Of a stretch of DNA of 64,000 nucleotides, positions 1 through 12,540 are shown piece by piece. Numbering within the stretch: position 1 is the stretch's first letter; the number at the start of each line of letters is the position of its first letter. A program made the translations under genes and the position numbers. The stretch is from NCBI RefSeq assembly GCF_019977355.1, contig NZ_AP024655.1, positions 3,348,001-3,412,000 on the forward strand, written 5' to 3'. Source of the DNA: Arthrobacter sp. NicSoilB8 (GTDB lineage Bacteria > Actinomycetota > Actinomycetes > Actinomycetales > Micrococcaceae). The notes beneath the pieces are model-generated. The model had not been told where the DNA came from, made no database searches, and saw nothing but the letters and a program-made list of their open reading frames with translations.

Positions 1-404
1 CGCACCACCCCGGTCACCGCGCCGGATGCGTCCACCACCACTACGGCCCCGTGCGGCCGCTTGCCCATCAGGTGGAGGGCATCAATCACGGTGTCCGTGG
101 GCGCCAGCGTGACGGGCGTCTCCAGCACCGGGTGGCGGCCCTTGATCCAGGCCGTAACGTCCCGGATGACATCGAGCGGGATGTCCTGCGGCAGGACGCC
201 CAGGCCGCCGCGGCGGGCCATGGTCTCGGCCATCCGTTTGCCGGTCACGGCCGTCATGTTCGCCGCGACCAGGGGAATCGCCGAGCCGGTCCCGTCGTCC
301 GCCGCGAGGTCCACGTCCAGGCGCGAGGTGACATCGGAACGGGACGGCACCAGGAAGAGGTCGGAGTAGGTCAGATCGGTGGTGGGCTCATTGAGGAAAC
401 GCAC
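1..404 (-). CDS. guaB1: GuaB1-family IMP dehydrogenase-related protein (GMP reductase), N-terminal part
   Basis: The reading frame runs off the left edge, so only about 134 N-terminal residues are visible. It begins with a GTG preceded by AAGGAG at good spacing and reads MRFLNEPTTDLTYSDLFLVP, then VAANMTAVTGKRMAETMARR and GGLGVLPQDIP, the typical opening of the IMPDH/GMPR barrel. After about residue 100 it enters a CBS-type segment (TDTVIDALHLMGKRPHGAVV). In actinobacteria this paralogue is annotated GuaB1; the mycobacterial one is a CBS-containing GMP reductase that returns GMP to IMP in purine salvage. That activity is taken from the family, because the catalytic cysteine loop lies outside the window. 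It is divergent from kgd. Family certain from the sequence; reaction inferred. Confidence 0.88.
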   Translation of the reverse strand, partial: MRFLNEPTTDLTYSDLFLVPSRSDVTSRLDVDLAADDGTGSAIPLVAANMTAVTGKRMAETMARRGGLGVLPQDIPLDVIRDVTAWIKGRHPVLETPVTLAPTDTVIDALHLMGKRPHGAVVVVDASGAVTGVV

Positions 405-767
405 GGCTGCTCCTTAGCTGGCACCTTCGGCGCCAAACGGGTTCTCCCTCGATTCTAGGGCGCTTCCGCGGTGCGGGACGGGGCCCATCCCGGCACCGCT
501 CCCGGGCCGCCTCCGGCACCGCCTGGGGATCCGTTCCGGCACCGGGTCGGGACCGGTTCTGCGCCCATTCTGCACGACTTCTTGGCCCGAATTCGGCGGC
601 CGAGACAGCAGACCATGATTTGAGTCACGCTTATTGGCGGTTTGGCAAGAATCGTCACTAGACTGGCATGGGTCTGGGTTCACTGGACGCAGAGACTGGC
701 TCGATCGTTGTGCCCACGCACCGTGGAAGCCAGAGGGAATCAAACTCATGGAAGAGGCGTATTTCAA
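405..767. other. Intergenic region between divergent guaB1 and kgd
   Basis: About 360 bases with no supported gene. It should carry both divergent promoters, but I see no pair of hexamers convincing enough to name. The left half holds a 23-bp imperfect triple repeat (separate entry). The right half is relatively AT-richer (around 615-665), where the kgd promoter would be expected. Confidence 0.5.
491..559. repeat. Three imperfect 23-bp direct repeats
   Basis: CGGCACCG occurs at 491, 514 and 537, exactly 23 bp apart, each followed by a diverged GC-rich tail. Period and phase are visible directly; function is unknown. It lies between the divergent guaB1 and kgd genes. Confidence 0.6.
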
Positions 768-4571
<3,804 letters not shown>

Positions 4572-4579
4572 CGTCATTG

Positions 4580-4628
4580 CTGCCCGGCCGGAGATTGAAA
4601 CACAACACTCCGGCCGGGCAGTTCTGTT
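4580..4628 (+). terminator. Hairpin terminator after kgd
   Basis: Perfect 13-bp inverted repeat (CTGCCCGGCCGGA at 4580-4592 and its complement at 4609-4621) followed by TTCTGTTT. It sits nine bases after the kgd stop codon. Confidence 0.85.
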
Positions 4629-4682
4629 TAATGGACTGTTAGTGGTCAGCTTGATGCACAGTGTGGAAGTGAAGAGGTAGTC

Positions 4683-5282
4683 GTGGAAGATCGGAAGCTG
4701 CGGATCGCGGCCGTTGGGGACGAGCTGTTGGCCGGGCTGGGTGATCCGCGCGCTTTGGGCTGGCTGGGCCGGGTCCTGGCCCGCACGCCGCAGGACAGCG
4801 TAGCGCTGGAGTGCTACTCCCTGCCCTGCCCCGAAGAGGGCACCGAGGGAATTGCGGCGCGCTGGCTCGAGGAGGCGGGCCGCCGCTTCGGCAACCACCA
4901 CGAGAACCGCCTCATCATCGGTTTGTCCGGGCGCGATATCGAGTTCGGCCTGTCCACGGCGCGCAGCCGCCTGAACCTGGCCAACATCCTGGACTCCGCC
5001 TCCCAGAACAAGATCGAGGTCTTCGTGGTGGGGCCGCCGCCCACCCTTGACCCCGCCCAGAACCGCAGGCTCGGCGAACTCAACACCGCGTTCGCGGACG
5101 TCACAACGCGCCGGAAGCACCTGTACGTGGACACGTTCTCGCCGCTGCTGAACCACGAACAGTGGCGCCAGGACCTCGCGGCCAACGGCGGCACGCCCGG
5201 CCAGGCCGGTTATGGCCTGATGGCCTGGCTCGTGCTGCACCGCGGCTGGTTCCAGTGGCTGGGCATCGACGCGCCGGAGTAG
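4683..5282 (+). CDS. GDSL/SGNH-type hydrolase-like protein
   Basis: A 199-residue protein starting at GTG. The N-terminal block IAAVGDELLAGLGDP (residues 8-22) resembles the GDSL family block I but with E in place of the nucleophile-bearing S (GDEL rather than GDSL). Later blocks LIIGLSGRDI (about 78-87) and VFVVGPPPT (about 113-121) correspond to the central strands of the SGNH fold. A canonical block V (DxxH) near the C-terminus is not obvious; TPGQAGYGLMAWLV occupies that place. It therefore has the fold of a GDSL esterase, but catalysis is doubtful. No signal peptide is seen, so it is probably cytoplasmic. It stands alone between the kgd terminator and the DUF4097-padR unit. Confidence 0.7.
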   Translation: MEDRKLRIAAVGDELLAGLGDPRALGWLGRVLARTPQDSVALECYSLPCPEEGTEGIAARWLEEAGRRFGNHHENRLIIGLSGRDIEFGLSTARSRLNLANILDSASQNKIEVFVVGPPPTLDPAQNRRLGELNTAFADVTTRRKHLYVDTFSPLLNHEQWRQDLAANGGTPGQAGYGLMAWLVLHRGWFQWLGIDAPE

Positions 5283-5311
5283 CCCCGGCCCGGCATGGGC
5301 CCGGATAATTC

Positions 5312-5373
5312 GCGATATATCTTGACCGGACGGCAGGTGCGATATATCGTGACTTCATAGTCGCGATATATCG
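5312..5373 (+). promoter_or_regulatory. Three GCGATATATC palindromic boxes, probable PadR operator and promoter
   Basis: GCGATATATC(G) occurs at 5312, 5339 and 5363, that is 27 and 24 bp apart, and the core CGATATATCG is self-complementary. TTGACC at 5322-5327 directly follows the first box and can act as a -35; a -10 at 17-bp spacing would fall in the second box (TATCGT at 5345). The boxes precede a two-gene unit ending in a PadR regulator, so autorepression through them is a reasonable inference. Confidence 0.72.
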
Positions 5374-5410
5374 TCAGTTGTCCAGCCATTTTTCGTTTTC
5401 CGGAGGAACC

Positions 5411-6238
5411 ATGTCAGAGAGCACGTGGACCGTGACCGGTCCGCAGACCATCGACGTCGACGGCGTCCGCTCGCTCAAGCTCGGAATCGTGCGCGGGCGG
5501 TTCGATATCGTCACCCATGACGAAGACGTTGCCAGGGTCGAAGTCTCCGAAATCAGCGGCGATCCGCTGTCGGTCGAGGTCATCGACGGCCGCCTGGAAG
5601 TCCGCCACCAGCTCCACGGCCCGCAGGGCTGGTTCAGGAACCTGATGGGGACCGTCAACAACAACAGCAGCAACTCGATCGTCATCAGCATCGCCCTGCC
5701 GGCCGGCGTCGAGGTGGAGGCCGGGACGGTGAGCGGCGACGGGATGGTCTCCGGGATCAGCGGCCACGCCCGGCTCAACACGGTCTCCGGGTCCGTCCTG
5801 GCCGACGGCACCTCCGGCGACCTGTCCGTCAATACGGTCAGCGGCGAAGTGATTGCCCGCAACCATCGCGGGATCCTGACCGCCAAGAGCGTCTCCGGCG
5901 AAGTGACGGCGTCAGGCGACTTCAGCCACATCCGCGCGAACACCGTCAGCGGCGACCTGAACTTCGACCTGCACGGCTTCACCCAGGACTTTGGCGCCAA
6001 CTCGGTCTCCGGCGACGTCACCATCCGGCTTCCGTACGACGTCGGGGTGGACATCATCGCCAAATCCGCCAGCGGGGCGGTGGTCATCGACAACCAGAAA
6101 TATGTCCAGTCCAGCGGCACCGTGCAGACCATCGCGGGACCGGACACCAAGCTGATGCTGGTCCGGACCAACTCGGTCTCGGGCAAGACCTCGATCTTCC
6201 ACGGCCGGCCCACCGCGGACACCGAAACGGCCCTCTGA
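5411..6238 (+). CDS. DUF4097-family beta-strand repeat protein
   Basis: A 275-residue protein starting at the ATG behind CGGAGGAACC; a TTG 33 bases upstream extends the frame but has no such ribosome site. From about residue 115 it shows short repeated strands with the core (T/S)VSG(D/E/S)V, for example LNTVSGSVLADG, VNTVSGEVIARN and AKSVSGEVTASG, which would form a solenoid of beta strands (DUF4097, adhesin-like fold). No signal peptide or membrane segment is seen. Its stop overlaps the start of the PadR gene (TGATG), so the two are translationally coupled. Proteins of this family often sit beside PadR regulators and are linked to envelope stress; the molecular function is unknown. Confidence 0.88.
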   Translation: MSESTWTVTGPQTIDVDGVRSLKLGIVRGRFDIVTHDEDVARVEVSEISGDPLSVEVIDGRLEVRHQLHGPQGWFRNLMGTVNNNSSNSIVISIALPAGVEVEAGTVSGDGMVSGISGHARLNTVSGSVLADGTSGDLSVNTVSGEVIARNHRGILTAKSVSGEVTASGDFSHIRANTVSGDLNFDLHGFTQDFGANSVSGDVTIRLPYDVGVDIIAKSASGAVVIDNQKYVQSSGTVQTIAGPDTKLMLVRTNSVSGKTSIFHGRPTADTETAL

Positions 6239-6870
6239 TGCCTCCCGTCTTCGCCCACGGGGCGCTGCGGCTGTACCTGTTGGCCCTGCTCGAATCCGGT
6301 CCCAAGCACGGCTACGAGCTCATCAAAGCCCTCAGCGAGCGGTTCGGCGGCACCTACTCCCCCAGCGCCGGAACCATCTACCCGCGCTTGGGCAAGCTCG
6401 AGGAGGAAGGGCTCGTGGCCACCCACACGGACGGCCGGCGCACCAACTACAGCATCACCCCGGCGGGACTCCAGGAACTGAACAGCCGGCGGGACGAGCT
6501 CGCCGGCGTCGAGAACGACATCTCCGCCTCGGTCCGCCGCCTCGCCGACAACCTGCGCCAGGACATCCGGGTCAACATGCGCGGCCTCCGGGCCGATCTC
6601 GCGGCAACCGCTGAGGCGGCGCGGACCTCGGCCCGCGCCGCGGGGGCAGCCGGCTCGGGCTCTGCCGGCGGAGCGGGCTCGCGCTACTCCCCGGAGGGCG
6701 AGCGACGGCTCAAGGAAGCGGAAATGCTCGTCCAGGCCTTCCGCGACGACATGCGGGTGGAACTGCGGCGCCATGCCGGGAGCCGCCCCGTCACCGCCGT
6801 CACGCTCGAAACGGTCAGGACAGTGCTGGACCAGGCCCGGATCTCAATCCGCAATTCACTGGAGGACTGA
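6238..6870 (+). CDS. PadR-family transcriptional regulator
   Basis: A 210-residue DNA-binding protein. Residues 1-85 are a PadR winged helix (LRLYLLALLESGPKHGYEL, then SAGTIYPRLGKLEEEGLV and YSITPAGLQEL). The C-terminal half (about 90-205) is helical and charged with an Ala/Gly-rich stretch, and probably mediates dimerisation. It starts on the ATG overlapping the DUF4097 stop codon. PadR proteins generally repress their own operon, and the three palindromes before the upstream gene are the likely target. The inducer is unknown. Confidence 0.93.
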   Translation: MPPVFAHGALRLYLLALLESGPKHGYELIKALSERFGGTYSPSAGTIYPRLGKLEEEGLVATHTDGRRTNYSITPAGLQELNSRRDELAGVENDISASVRRLADNLRQDIRVNMRGLRADLAATAEAARTSARAAGAAGSGSAGGAGSRYSPEGERRLKEAEMLVQAFRDDMRVELRRHAGSRPVTAVTLETVRTVLDQARISIRNSLED

Positions 6871-6973
6871 CCCCACGCTAACTCGTAGTACGGGTCCCCG
6901 GTTCGCGGCGGGTGCCGCGATGTGGGAGACTTGAGGGCAGCTCTTTTGAGTACCAAGATTAAGGAGGCCAGCT

Positions 6974-7048
6974 ATGAGCAAACGTGCACGTAAACGTCGT
7001 GACCGTAAGCGTGGCGGCGCGAACCACGGTAAGCGCCCCAACGCCTAA
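6974..7048 (+). CDS. Ribosomal protein bL37 (24 residues)
   Basis: A 24-codon gene reading MSKRARKRRDRKRG and ending ANHGKRPNA, behind a consensus AAGGAGG at 6961-6967. The sequence matches the tiny basic large-subunit protein bL37, seen in mycobacterial 50S structures and conserved in actinobacteria. It is almost all Arg/Lys, which suits rRNA binding. A very strong hairpin terminator follows. Genes this short are easily missed. The recognition is by memory of the mycobacterial sequence, not by search. Confidence 0.9.
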   Translation: MSKRARKRRDRKRGGANHGKRPNA

Positions 7049-7070
7049 GCAAAGCTTGATTGACAGCTTT

Positions 7071-7116
7071 AAACGAATGACCCCGGAAACCTTACGGCTT
7101 CCGGGGTCATTCGTTT
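7071..7116. terminator. Bidirectional hairpin terminator between bL37 and rsrA
   Basis: A perfect 18-bp inverted repeat (AAACGAATGACCCCGGAA at 7071-7088 and its complement at 7099-7116) with a 10-base loop and T/A runs at the ends. It serves the converging bL37 and sigR-rsrA units. Confidence 0.9.
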
Positions 7117-7136
7117 ATGTCCATAGCGACCCGGCC

Positions 7137-7397
7137 TCAGGCCTCCACGGTCCGGATGGAGTGGATCCGGTCCAGGATGGAGTTCTTGAGGTTTTCCGGA
7201 GCCGCTTCGGTGCACGAACGCTTGACCATCACGCGGATGACACATTCGAGGTCGTACTGCTCCAGGCACTCCGGGCAACTGTCCAGGTGGTCCTTGATCT
7301 CTGCGATGTCACTGTGCGTGAGCGCGCCATCCAGATATTCATAGATACGTTGCATCCGGGCGTCGTCGCAATCGCCCAGTCCCTGGCAGTCGCTCAT
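7137..7397 (-). CDS. rsrA: Mycothiol-system anti-sigma factor RsrA
   Basis: An 86-residue zinc anti-sigma (ZAS) protein. His37, Cys41 and Cys44 (HLDSCPEC) occupy the same positions as in Streptomyces RsrA, with Cys10 as the fourth expected ligand or redox cysteine and a further Cys51. In the family, disulfide stress oxidises these cysteines, zinc leaves and SigR is released. The ATG overlaps the sigR stop (ATGA), so both are co-translated, giving tight stoichiometry. The gene ends just before a bidirectional terminator. Confidence 0.95.
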   Translation of the reverse strand: MSDCQGLGDCDDARMQRIYEYLDGALTHSDIAEIKDHLDSCPECLEQYDLECVIRVMVKRSCTEAAPENLKNSILDRIHSIRTVEA

Positions 7398-8146
7398 TTC
7401 CTGTTCTCCTGTTTGTTGCTGTCGGCCGCGGTGCTTGACTCGGTGGCGGCCCTGAATCCCCGCTCGGCGGCATAATCGGCCAGCATGTCCCGCAGCATCT
7501 TCCGGCCGCGGTGCAGCCGGGACATGACGGTTCCGATGGGGGTGTTCATGATGTCTGAAATTTCCTTGTAGGCGAAGCCCTCGACGTCGGCGAAGTACAC
7601 CGCCAGCCGGAATTCCTCCGGAATCGACTGGAGTGCGCGCTTCACGTCGGAATCGGGCAGGTGGTCGAGGGCCTCGGCCTCCGCCGAACGGAGTCCGGAC
7701 GAAGTGTGCGACTCCGCGCGGGCAAGCTGCCAGTCCTCGATGGTGTCCGAGTTCGACTGAAGCGGCTCACGCTGACGCTTCCGGTACAGATTGATATAGG
7801 TATTGGTCAGGATGCGGTACAGCCAGGCCTTCAGGTTGGTGCCGGGCTTGTACTGGTGGAACGCGGAAAACGCCTTCGTGTACGCCTCCTGGACCAGGTC
7901 CTCGGCGTCCGAGGGATTCCGGGCCATCCTCATGGCCGCCGAATACAGCTGGTCCACGTACTGCATGGCATCGCGTTCAAAGCGCACCCGGCGCTCCTCC
8001 GCGGACTCGGTGGAGACGTCCAGAGGCTTGCCGTCCACCTCGGTTTCCAGGGCGGCAGCCGTACTGGCCTCAGGTGTTTCGGTGGGCGTGGCGTCGTTTC
8101 CGGCAACCTCGTGCATGGCCGCAACGGCCGGGTCCATGGTGCTCAT
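7394..8146 (-). CDS. sigR: ECF sigma factor SigR/SigH (thiol-oxidative stress)
   Basis: A 250-residue sigma factor if begun at the ATG of [16 protein letters not shown], which has a GAAGG-like site. Region 2 begins near residue 65 ([18 protein letters not shown], then [14 protein letters not shown] with the core contact region and [19 protein letters not shown]); region 4 spans about 170-230 ([20 protein letters not shown], then [14 protein letters not shown]). The frame stays open for 78 more codons upstream, past a SigR-type promoter (separate entry), which makes a longer N-terminal isoform possible. It is co-transcribed with rsrA. Targets in relatives are thioredoxin, mycothiol and proteolysis genes. 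Confidence 0.95.
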   Translation of the reverse strand: MSTMDPAVAAMHEVAGNDATPTETPEASTAAALETEVDGKPLDVSTESAEERRVRFERDAMQYVDQLYSAAMRMARNPSDAEDLVQEAYTKAFSAFHQYKPGTNLKAWLYRILTNTYINLYRKRQREPLQSNSDTIEDWQLARAESHTSSGLRSAEAEALDHLPDSDVKRALQSIPEEFRLAVYFADVEGFAYKEISDIMNTPIGTVMSRLHRGRKMLRDMLADYAAERGFRAATESSTAADSNKQENRK

Positions 8147-8299
8147 TGCCTTCAAGTCTACTGTCACCTTCTGCCGGGCACCCGGAACCGCCGGAAGCAC
8201 GACGGCCCACGGCTGCCCGGAACCGGCTTCCAGTTCCCTCCTGTCCAAAACCCGCGTCAAATCTCCGCCTTCCTCAGCCTGCTGGAATCTGCCTTTCAC

Positions 8300-8325
8300 A
8301 ACCACGTCCGGCGGGCAAATATTCC
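8300..8325 (-). promoter_or_regulatory. SigR-type autoregulatory promoter of sigR-rsrA
   Basis: On the minus strand GGAAT (8325-8321) is followed by exactly 18 bases and GTT (8302-8300), the consensus of SigR/SigH promoters. It lies about 154 bases upstream of the sigR ATG, so transcription would start near 8293 and leave a leader of roughly 145 bases. Confidence 0.78.
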
Positions 8326-8394
8326 GCAAAAGTGCAAGACTAGAACCGGTTCCCCCGCAGTGAATCCGCGGTTCGTCCATCCAGGAGGAAATTC

Positions 8395-8940
8395 ATGTCG
8401 TTTGTCCGCTTTCTCGCCCGGCCCATGCTCGCCTCCAGTTTCGTCCTCGCCGGCATGGACAAGCTCAAGAATGCGGATGACACCGCGACGCAGTTGTCCC
8501 CCCTGTTGCGCCGCACGGCCGACGCACTGCCGTTCCAGACGAACGAAAAAGTCCTGGCGCGCGTGATCGGCGGCACCCAGATCGGTGCCGGCATCTGCTT
8601 CGCACTCGGCAAGTCCGCCCGGCTGGCAGCCACCGTCCTGGCCGTCACTTCGGCCCTGAACGGCTACGTCGAATGGCGCAGCGCGGACATTTCCTCGAAG
8701 GAAGCCCGGGACGCCCGCCGCAAGCAGCTCCTGAAGAACGTTTCGCTGACCGGCGGCGTGCTCCTCGCCGCCGTCGACACCGCCGGAAAGCCCAGCCTGG
8801 CCTGGCGCGCCGGGCACCTGGCCGCGGACGCCAAGAAGAGCGCCGGTCACCTCGCCGCCGATGCCCGGAAGTCGACCAACAAGAAGCTGAAGAAGGCCGA
8901 CAAAGTCGTGCGCAAGGCAACCCACGCGGCCGGAGCCTAA
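8395..8940 (+). CDS. DoxX-family membrane protein
   Basis: A 181-residue protein behind a consensus AGGAGGAAATTC. The N-terminus ([20 protein letters not shown]) is the DoxX signature of one hydrophobic helix with a Gly-hinged end; further hydrophobic segments lie at about 60-82 ([15 protein letters not shown], then [17 protein letters not shown]) and 113-125. The last 45 residues are a Lys/Ala-rich soluble tail with two HLAADAKK/R repeats. DoxX proteins are linked to redox or thiol homeostasis in some actinobacteria, and the divergent sigR-rsrA unit lies next door; a shared role is inference only. Confidence 0.85.
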   Translation: MSFVRFLARPMLASSFVLAGMDKLKNADDTATQLSPLLRRTADALPFQTNEKVLARVIGGTQIGAGICFALGKSARLAATVLAVTSALNGYVEWRSADISSKEARDARRKQLLKNVSLTGGVLLAAVDTAGKPSLAWRAGHLAADAKKSAGHLAADARKSTNKKLKKADKVVRKATHAAGA

Positions 8941-8947
8941 GACGGTA

Positions 8948-10366
8948 ATGACTGGCGCCACCCCCTCCGAAACTGTCCCTTCCCACTCTGCCGGCTCCCA
9001 TACTGCCGACGGCGGTCCGCACTGGAAGGCGCCCTATGCCGCACGGCCGGTGGACGCCACCGTCACCGTTCCGGGTTCCAAATCCCTGACCAACCGGTAC
9101 CTCGTGCTCGCCGCCCTCGCCGACGGGCCGTCCCGCCTGCGGGCGCCCCTGCACTCCCGGGATTCCGCGCTCATGATTGAGGCGCTGCGGAAGCTGGGGG
9201 CCGCCGTCACCGAGGTTCCCGGCGACGGCGCCTTCGGCCCCGACCTCGAAATCCTCCCGATCAGCATGGACGACGCCGCCGCGGACACGGCGATCGACTG
9301 CGGCCTCGCCGGGACGGTCATGCGCTTCGTGCCGCCCGTGGCCGCCCTGCGCCGCGGCGAGTCCGGCTTCGACGGCGACCCGCACGCCCGCAAACGGCCG
9401 ATGGGCACCATCATCGAGGCCCTGACCGGGCTGGGCGTGGCGGTCAGCGCGCCCGACGGCGGCCCGGCGTCGTCGCTGCCCTTCAGCGTGCACGGCACGG
9501 GCGAAGTCCGCGGCGGCCACCTCATCATCGACGCCAGCGCCTCGTCCCAGTTCGTCTCCGCCCTGCTGCTGGCCGGCGCCCGCTTCACCGAGGGACTCCA
9601 CCTCGAGCACCGCAGCACCGAACACCCCGGCAAGCCCGTGCCGAGCCTGGACCACATCAACATGACAGTGGCCGTGCTGCGCGGCGTCGGTGTGGCGGTC
9701 GATGACTCGGTGCCGAACCACTGGGTTGTCTCCCCGGGCCCCATCCGCGCCTTCGACCAGCGGATCGAACAGGACCTCTCCAACGCCGGACCGTTCCTCG
9801 CGGCGGCCCTCGCCACCCGCGGCACCGTGCGGATCCCGAACTGGCCCGCCGGGACCACCCAGGTCGGCGATCTCTGGCGCGGCATCCTGACTGCCATGGG
9901 CGCAACTGTGACGCTCAACGGCGGCACCTTGACCGTGAGCGGCGGACCGGAGATCAAGGGCGGCGACTTCGACGAGACCAGCGAGCTCGCCCCCACCGTG
10001 GCGGCGCTCTGCGCCCTGGCCGCCGGCCCCTCGCGACTGAGCGGCATCGCGCACCTCCGGGGCCACGAAACGGACCGGCTCGCCGCCCTCGTCGCGGAAA
10101 TCACCCGCCTCGGCGGCGACGCCGAAGAGACGGCCGACGGACTCATCATCCGCCCGGCCCGGCTGCACGGCGGCGTCGTGCACAGCTACGCCGACCACCG
10201 CATGGCCACCGCCGGCGCCATCCTCGGCCTTGCCGTGCCCGGCGTGGAAGTCGAGGATATCGGGACCACCGCCAAGACCATGCCCGATTTCCCGCAGCTC
10301 TGGGACGCCATGCTGGCCCAGGGAACCGCCGCAGACGAGGACACCGCCGGTGGCACGCAGCACTGA
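8948..10366 (+). CDS. aroA: 3-phosphoshikimate 1-carboxyvinyltransferase (EPSP synthase)
   Basis: A 472-residue enzyme that transfers the enolpyruvyl group of PEP to shikimate-3-phosphate in chorismate synthesis. Visible signatures are [20 protein letters not shown] (about 38-57, substrate-binding Lys/Ser), [12 protein letters not shown] (about 119, the PEP loop), [13 protein letters not shown] (about 198) and [16 protein letters not shown] near the C-terminus. About 35 extra N-terminal residues precede the core; the ATG has only a weak ribosome site, so a later start is possible. The end overlaps rsgA by 17 bases, which suggests an operon. Confidence 0.97.
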   Translation: MTGATPSETVPSHSAGSHTADGGPHWKAPYAARPVDATVTVPGSKSLTNRYLVLAALADGPSRLRAPLHSRDSALMIEALRKLGAAVTEVPGDGAFGPDLEILPISMDDAAADTAIDCGLAGTVMRFVPPVAALRRGESGFDGDPHARKRPMGTIIEALTGLGVAVSAPDGGPASSLPFSVHGTGEVRGGHLIIDASASSQFVSALLLAGARFTEGLHLEHRSTEHPGKPVPSLDHINMTVAVLRGVGVAVDDSVPNHWVVSPGPIRAFDQRIEQDLSNAGPFLAAALATRGTVRIPNWPAGTTQVGDLWRGILTAMGATVTLNGGTLTVSGGPEIKGGDFDETSELAPTVAALCALAAGPSRLSGIAHLRGHETDRLAALVAEITRLGGDAEETADGLIIRPARLHGGVVHSYADHRMATAGAILGLAVPGVEVEDIGTTAKTMPDFPQLWDAMLAQGTAADEDTAGGTQH

Positions 10367-11465
10367 CTCCTGGGACGAGTCCGACGTCCGGATCCGCCCC
10401 AACAAGAAGGGCACCCGGCCCCGCACCAAGGACCGGCCCAGCCACGACGACGCCGTCACCGGGCGCATCATCACCGTTGACCGCGGACGCTACACCGCCG
10501 TCGTCGGGGAAGGAACTGACGAGGAACGCAAGATCATCGCGGCGCGGGCCCGGGAACTGCGCCGCAATCCCGTGGTGGCCGGTGACTTCGTCTCCCTCGT
10601 CGGTGATGTCAGCGGCGAGCCGGACACCCTCGCGCGGCTGGTCAAGATCCAGGACCGCAAGACGCTGCTGCGCCGCAGCGCCGACGACACGGACCCGATC
10701 GAACGCGCCGTGGTGGCCAACGCAGACCAGCTCGTGGTCGTGGTCGCCGCGGCCAATCCGGAGCCCCGGACCGGTTTCATCGACCGAGCCCTGGTGGCGG
10801 CCTACGACGCCGGCATTGAGCCGCTGCTGCTGGTCACCAAGGCCGACGTCAAGGATCCCGCCGAACTGCTGTCCAATTACACGCACCTCGACTTCCCGGT
10901 CATCATCTCCAAGACGGCAGACTCTGCCGCGTCCGGCATCGACGCCCGCTCCGACGACGGGCTCTCGGCCCGGCTGGACAAGGACGCCGTGTCCCAGCTG
11001 CGCGGCTACCTCGACGGGAAGGTCACGGTCATGCTGGGCCACTCCGGCGTCGGCAAGTCCACCATGGTCAACGCCCTGACCGGGGCCGAGCGTGCCACGG
11101 GCGGCGTCAATGCCGTGACCGGCCGCGGCCGCCACACCTCCTCCTCCGCGCTGGCGCTCAAGGTCAACGACTCCCCGGCCGGAAGCTGGATCATCGACAC
11201 CCCCGGCATTCGCTCCTTTGGCCTGGCCCACGTGGATCCGGACCGGATCCTCCGTTCGTTCCCCGATCTGGAACCGGGCACCGACGATTGCGAACGCGGC
11301 TGCAAACACGACGCCACCGCCGTCAACTGCGGCGTGGACGCCTGGGTCGCGGCCGGGCACGCGGGAGCCTCCGGACCCGCCCGCCTTGCGTCCCTGCGCC
11401 GGCTCCTGGGCACCGACCCGCGGCAGGAAGCACAGGAAACGAAAGAACTGGGTACCGTGTCCTAG
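10350..11465 (+). CDS. rsgA: Ribosome small-subunit-dependent GTPase A
   Basis: A 371-residue circularly permuted GTPase acting in late 30S maturation. The permutation is visible: G4 TKAD (about 163) precedes G1 GHSGVGKST (about 230) and G3 DTPG (about 283). An OB-fold occupies the N-terminus (about 30-110), and a C-terminal zinc cluster [14 protein letters not shown] lies near residue 314. The start chosen is the GTG giving [20 protein letters not shown], which lies inside the aroA end; the frame is open further upstream but the residues there are shadow-like. The aroA-rsgA pairing suggests co-transcription. Confidence 0.96.
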   Translation: MARSTDSWDESDVRIRPNKKGTRPRTKDRPSHDDAVTGRIITVDRGRYTAVVGEGTDEERKIIAARARELRRNPVVAGDFVSLVGDVSGEPDTLARLVKIQDRKTLLRRSADDTDPIERAVVANADQLVVVVAAANPEPRTGFIDRALVAAYDAGIEPLLLVTKADVKDPAELLSNYTHLDFPVIISKTADSAASGIDARSDDGLSARLDKDAVSQLRGYLDGKVTVMLGHSGVGKSTMVNALTGAERATGGVNAVTGRGRHTSSSALALKVNDSPAGSWIIDTPGIRSFGLAHVDPDRILRSFPDLEPGTDDCERGCKHDATAVNCGVDAWVAAGHAGASGPARLASLRRLLGTDPRQEAQETKELGTVS

Positions 11466-11484
11466 GCGGTGCCGCTCCCCCGGC

Positions 11485-11503
11485 CCGCGGCGCAGCGCCG
11501 CGG
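11485..11503 (+). terminator. Possible hairpin between rsgA and hisN
   Basis: An 8-bp perfect GC stem (CCGCGGCG, loop CAG, CGCCGCGG) 20 bases after the rsgA stop. It lacks a U-run, so it could be an attenuator or a weak terminator. Confidence 0.4.
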
Positions 11504-11543
11504 CCTCCCGGCAGGCGGCCCGCTTTGCCGGTAGTTTGGAACC

Positions 11544-12356
11544 ATGAGCCAAACCGCTTCGAGCTACAACGATGACCTGCGCCTTGCCCATGTACTGGCA
11601 GATTCCGTCGATTCCCAGACCATGAGCCGCTTCAAGGCGCTGGACCTTCGGATTGAAACGAAGCCCGACCTCACCCCGGTCACCGATGCCGACAAGTCCG
11701 CCGAAGAGGCCATCCGCGGCCAGCTCTCCCGGTCCCGTCCCCGCGACGCCGTCCTGGGCGAGGAATTCGGCAGCTCGGGCCACGGCTCCCGCCGCTGGAT
11801 CATCGACCCGATCGACGGCACCAAGAACTTTGTCCGCGGCGTCCCGGTCTGGGCCACCCTGATCGCCCTCGTCGATGAGGGCGAGCCGGTGGTCGGCGTC
11901 GTCAGCGCGCCGGCACTGGGCAAGCGCTGGTGGGCGGCCAAAGGGGCAGGTGCCTACACGGGCCGTTCGCTGGCGGCCGCCACGCGGCTGAAGGTGTCCA
12001 ACGTGTCCAGGCTCGAGGACGCGTCGCTGTCCTATTCCAGCCTCGGCGGCTGGAAGGAACGCGGGAACCTGGACGAGTTCCTGGGCCTCACCGAAGAGGT
12101 GTGGCGCACCCGTGCCTATGGCGACTTCTGGTCGTACTGTCTCGTGGCCGAGGGGGCGGTGGACATCGCCTGCGAGCCCGAGCTGAACCTCTACGACATG
12201 GCCGCCCTCGTGCCGATCGTGACCGAGGCCGGCGGCCGCTTCACCTCGCTCGAGGGCGAGGACGGGCCCTTCGGCGGCAACGCCCTCGCCACCAACTCGA
12301 TCCTCCACTCGGAAGTCCTCAAGCGGCTCAACCCCGGACTCGACGACCTCCTGTAG
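11544..12356 (+). CDS. hisN: Histidinol-phosphatase of the inositol monophosphatase family
   Basis: A 270-residue metal-dependent phosphatase. The family signatures are GEEFG (about 73), [14 protein letters not shown] (about 88-101, metal-binding Asp residues) and [15 protein letters not shown] (about 215-229, second metal site). Actinobacteria use this HisN type for the histidinol-phosphate step of histidine synthesis, and [20 protein letters not shown] matches that subgroup better than inositol-specific enzymes. It follows rsgA by 78 bases and ends in a strong terminator. Confidence 0.93.
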   Translation: MSQTASSYNDDLRLAHVLADSVDSQTMSRFKALDLRIETKPDLTPVTDADKSAEEAIRGQLSRSRPRDAVLGEEFGSSGHGSRRWIIDPIDGTKNFVRGVPVWATLIALVDEGEPVVGVVSAPALGKRWWAAKGAGAYTGRSLAAATRLKVSNVSRLEDASLSYSSLGGWKERGNLDEFLGLTEEVWRTRAYGDFWSYCLVAEGAVDIACEPELNLYDMAALVPIVTEAGGRFTSLEGEDGPFGGNALATNSILHSEVLKRLNPGLDDLL

Positions 12357-12394
12357 GCACAACCCGGCTTAGGCTTCAACCGAAATCCGGCGCC

Positions 12395-12454
12395 GGCCGA
12401 ACAAACTGCGGCGGCGGCCCCCATCCCGGGGCCGCCGCCGTTCTTTGTTCGGCC
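12395..12454 (+). terminator. Long hairpin terminator after hisN
   Basis: An extended inverted repeat: GGCCGAACAAA at 12395 pairs with TTTGTTCGGCC at 12444-12454, and an inner GC arm (GCGGCGGCCCC with GGGGCCGCCGC) closes a small loop. It separates hisN from the riboswitch. Confidence 0.85.
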
Positions 12455-12540
12455 AGTGCGGGTTTTGCGCGCGTAACAATTCCCTTCACATTCGGCGGCC
12501 GCCTTTTCCCCGGCGGCGCCGATGTCCTACGCTCGATGCA

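Noticed and set aside
8645..12362. Long minus-strand frames opposite aroA, rsgA and hisN
   Set aside because: Shadow frames of well-supported plus-strand genes; no ribosome sites or family motifs.
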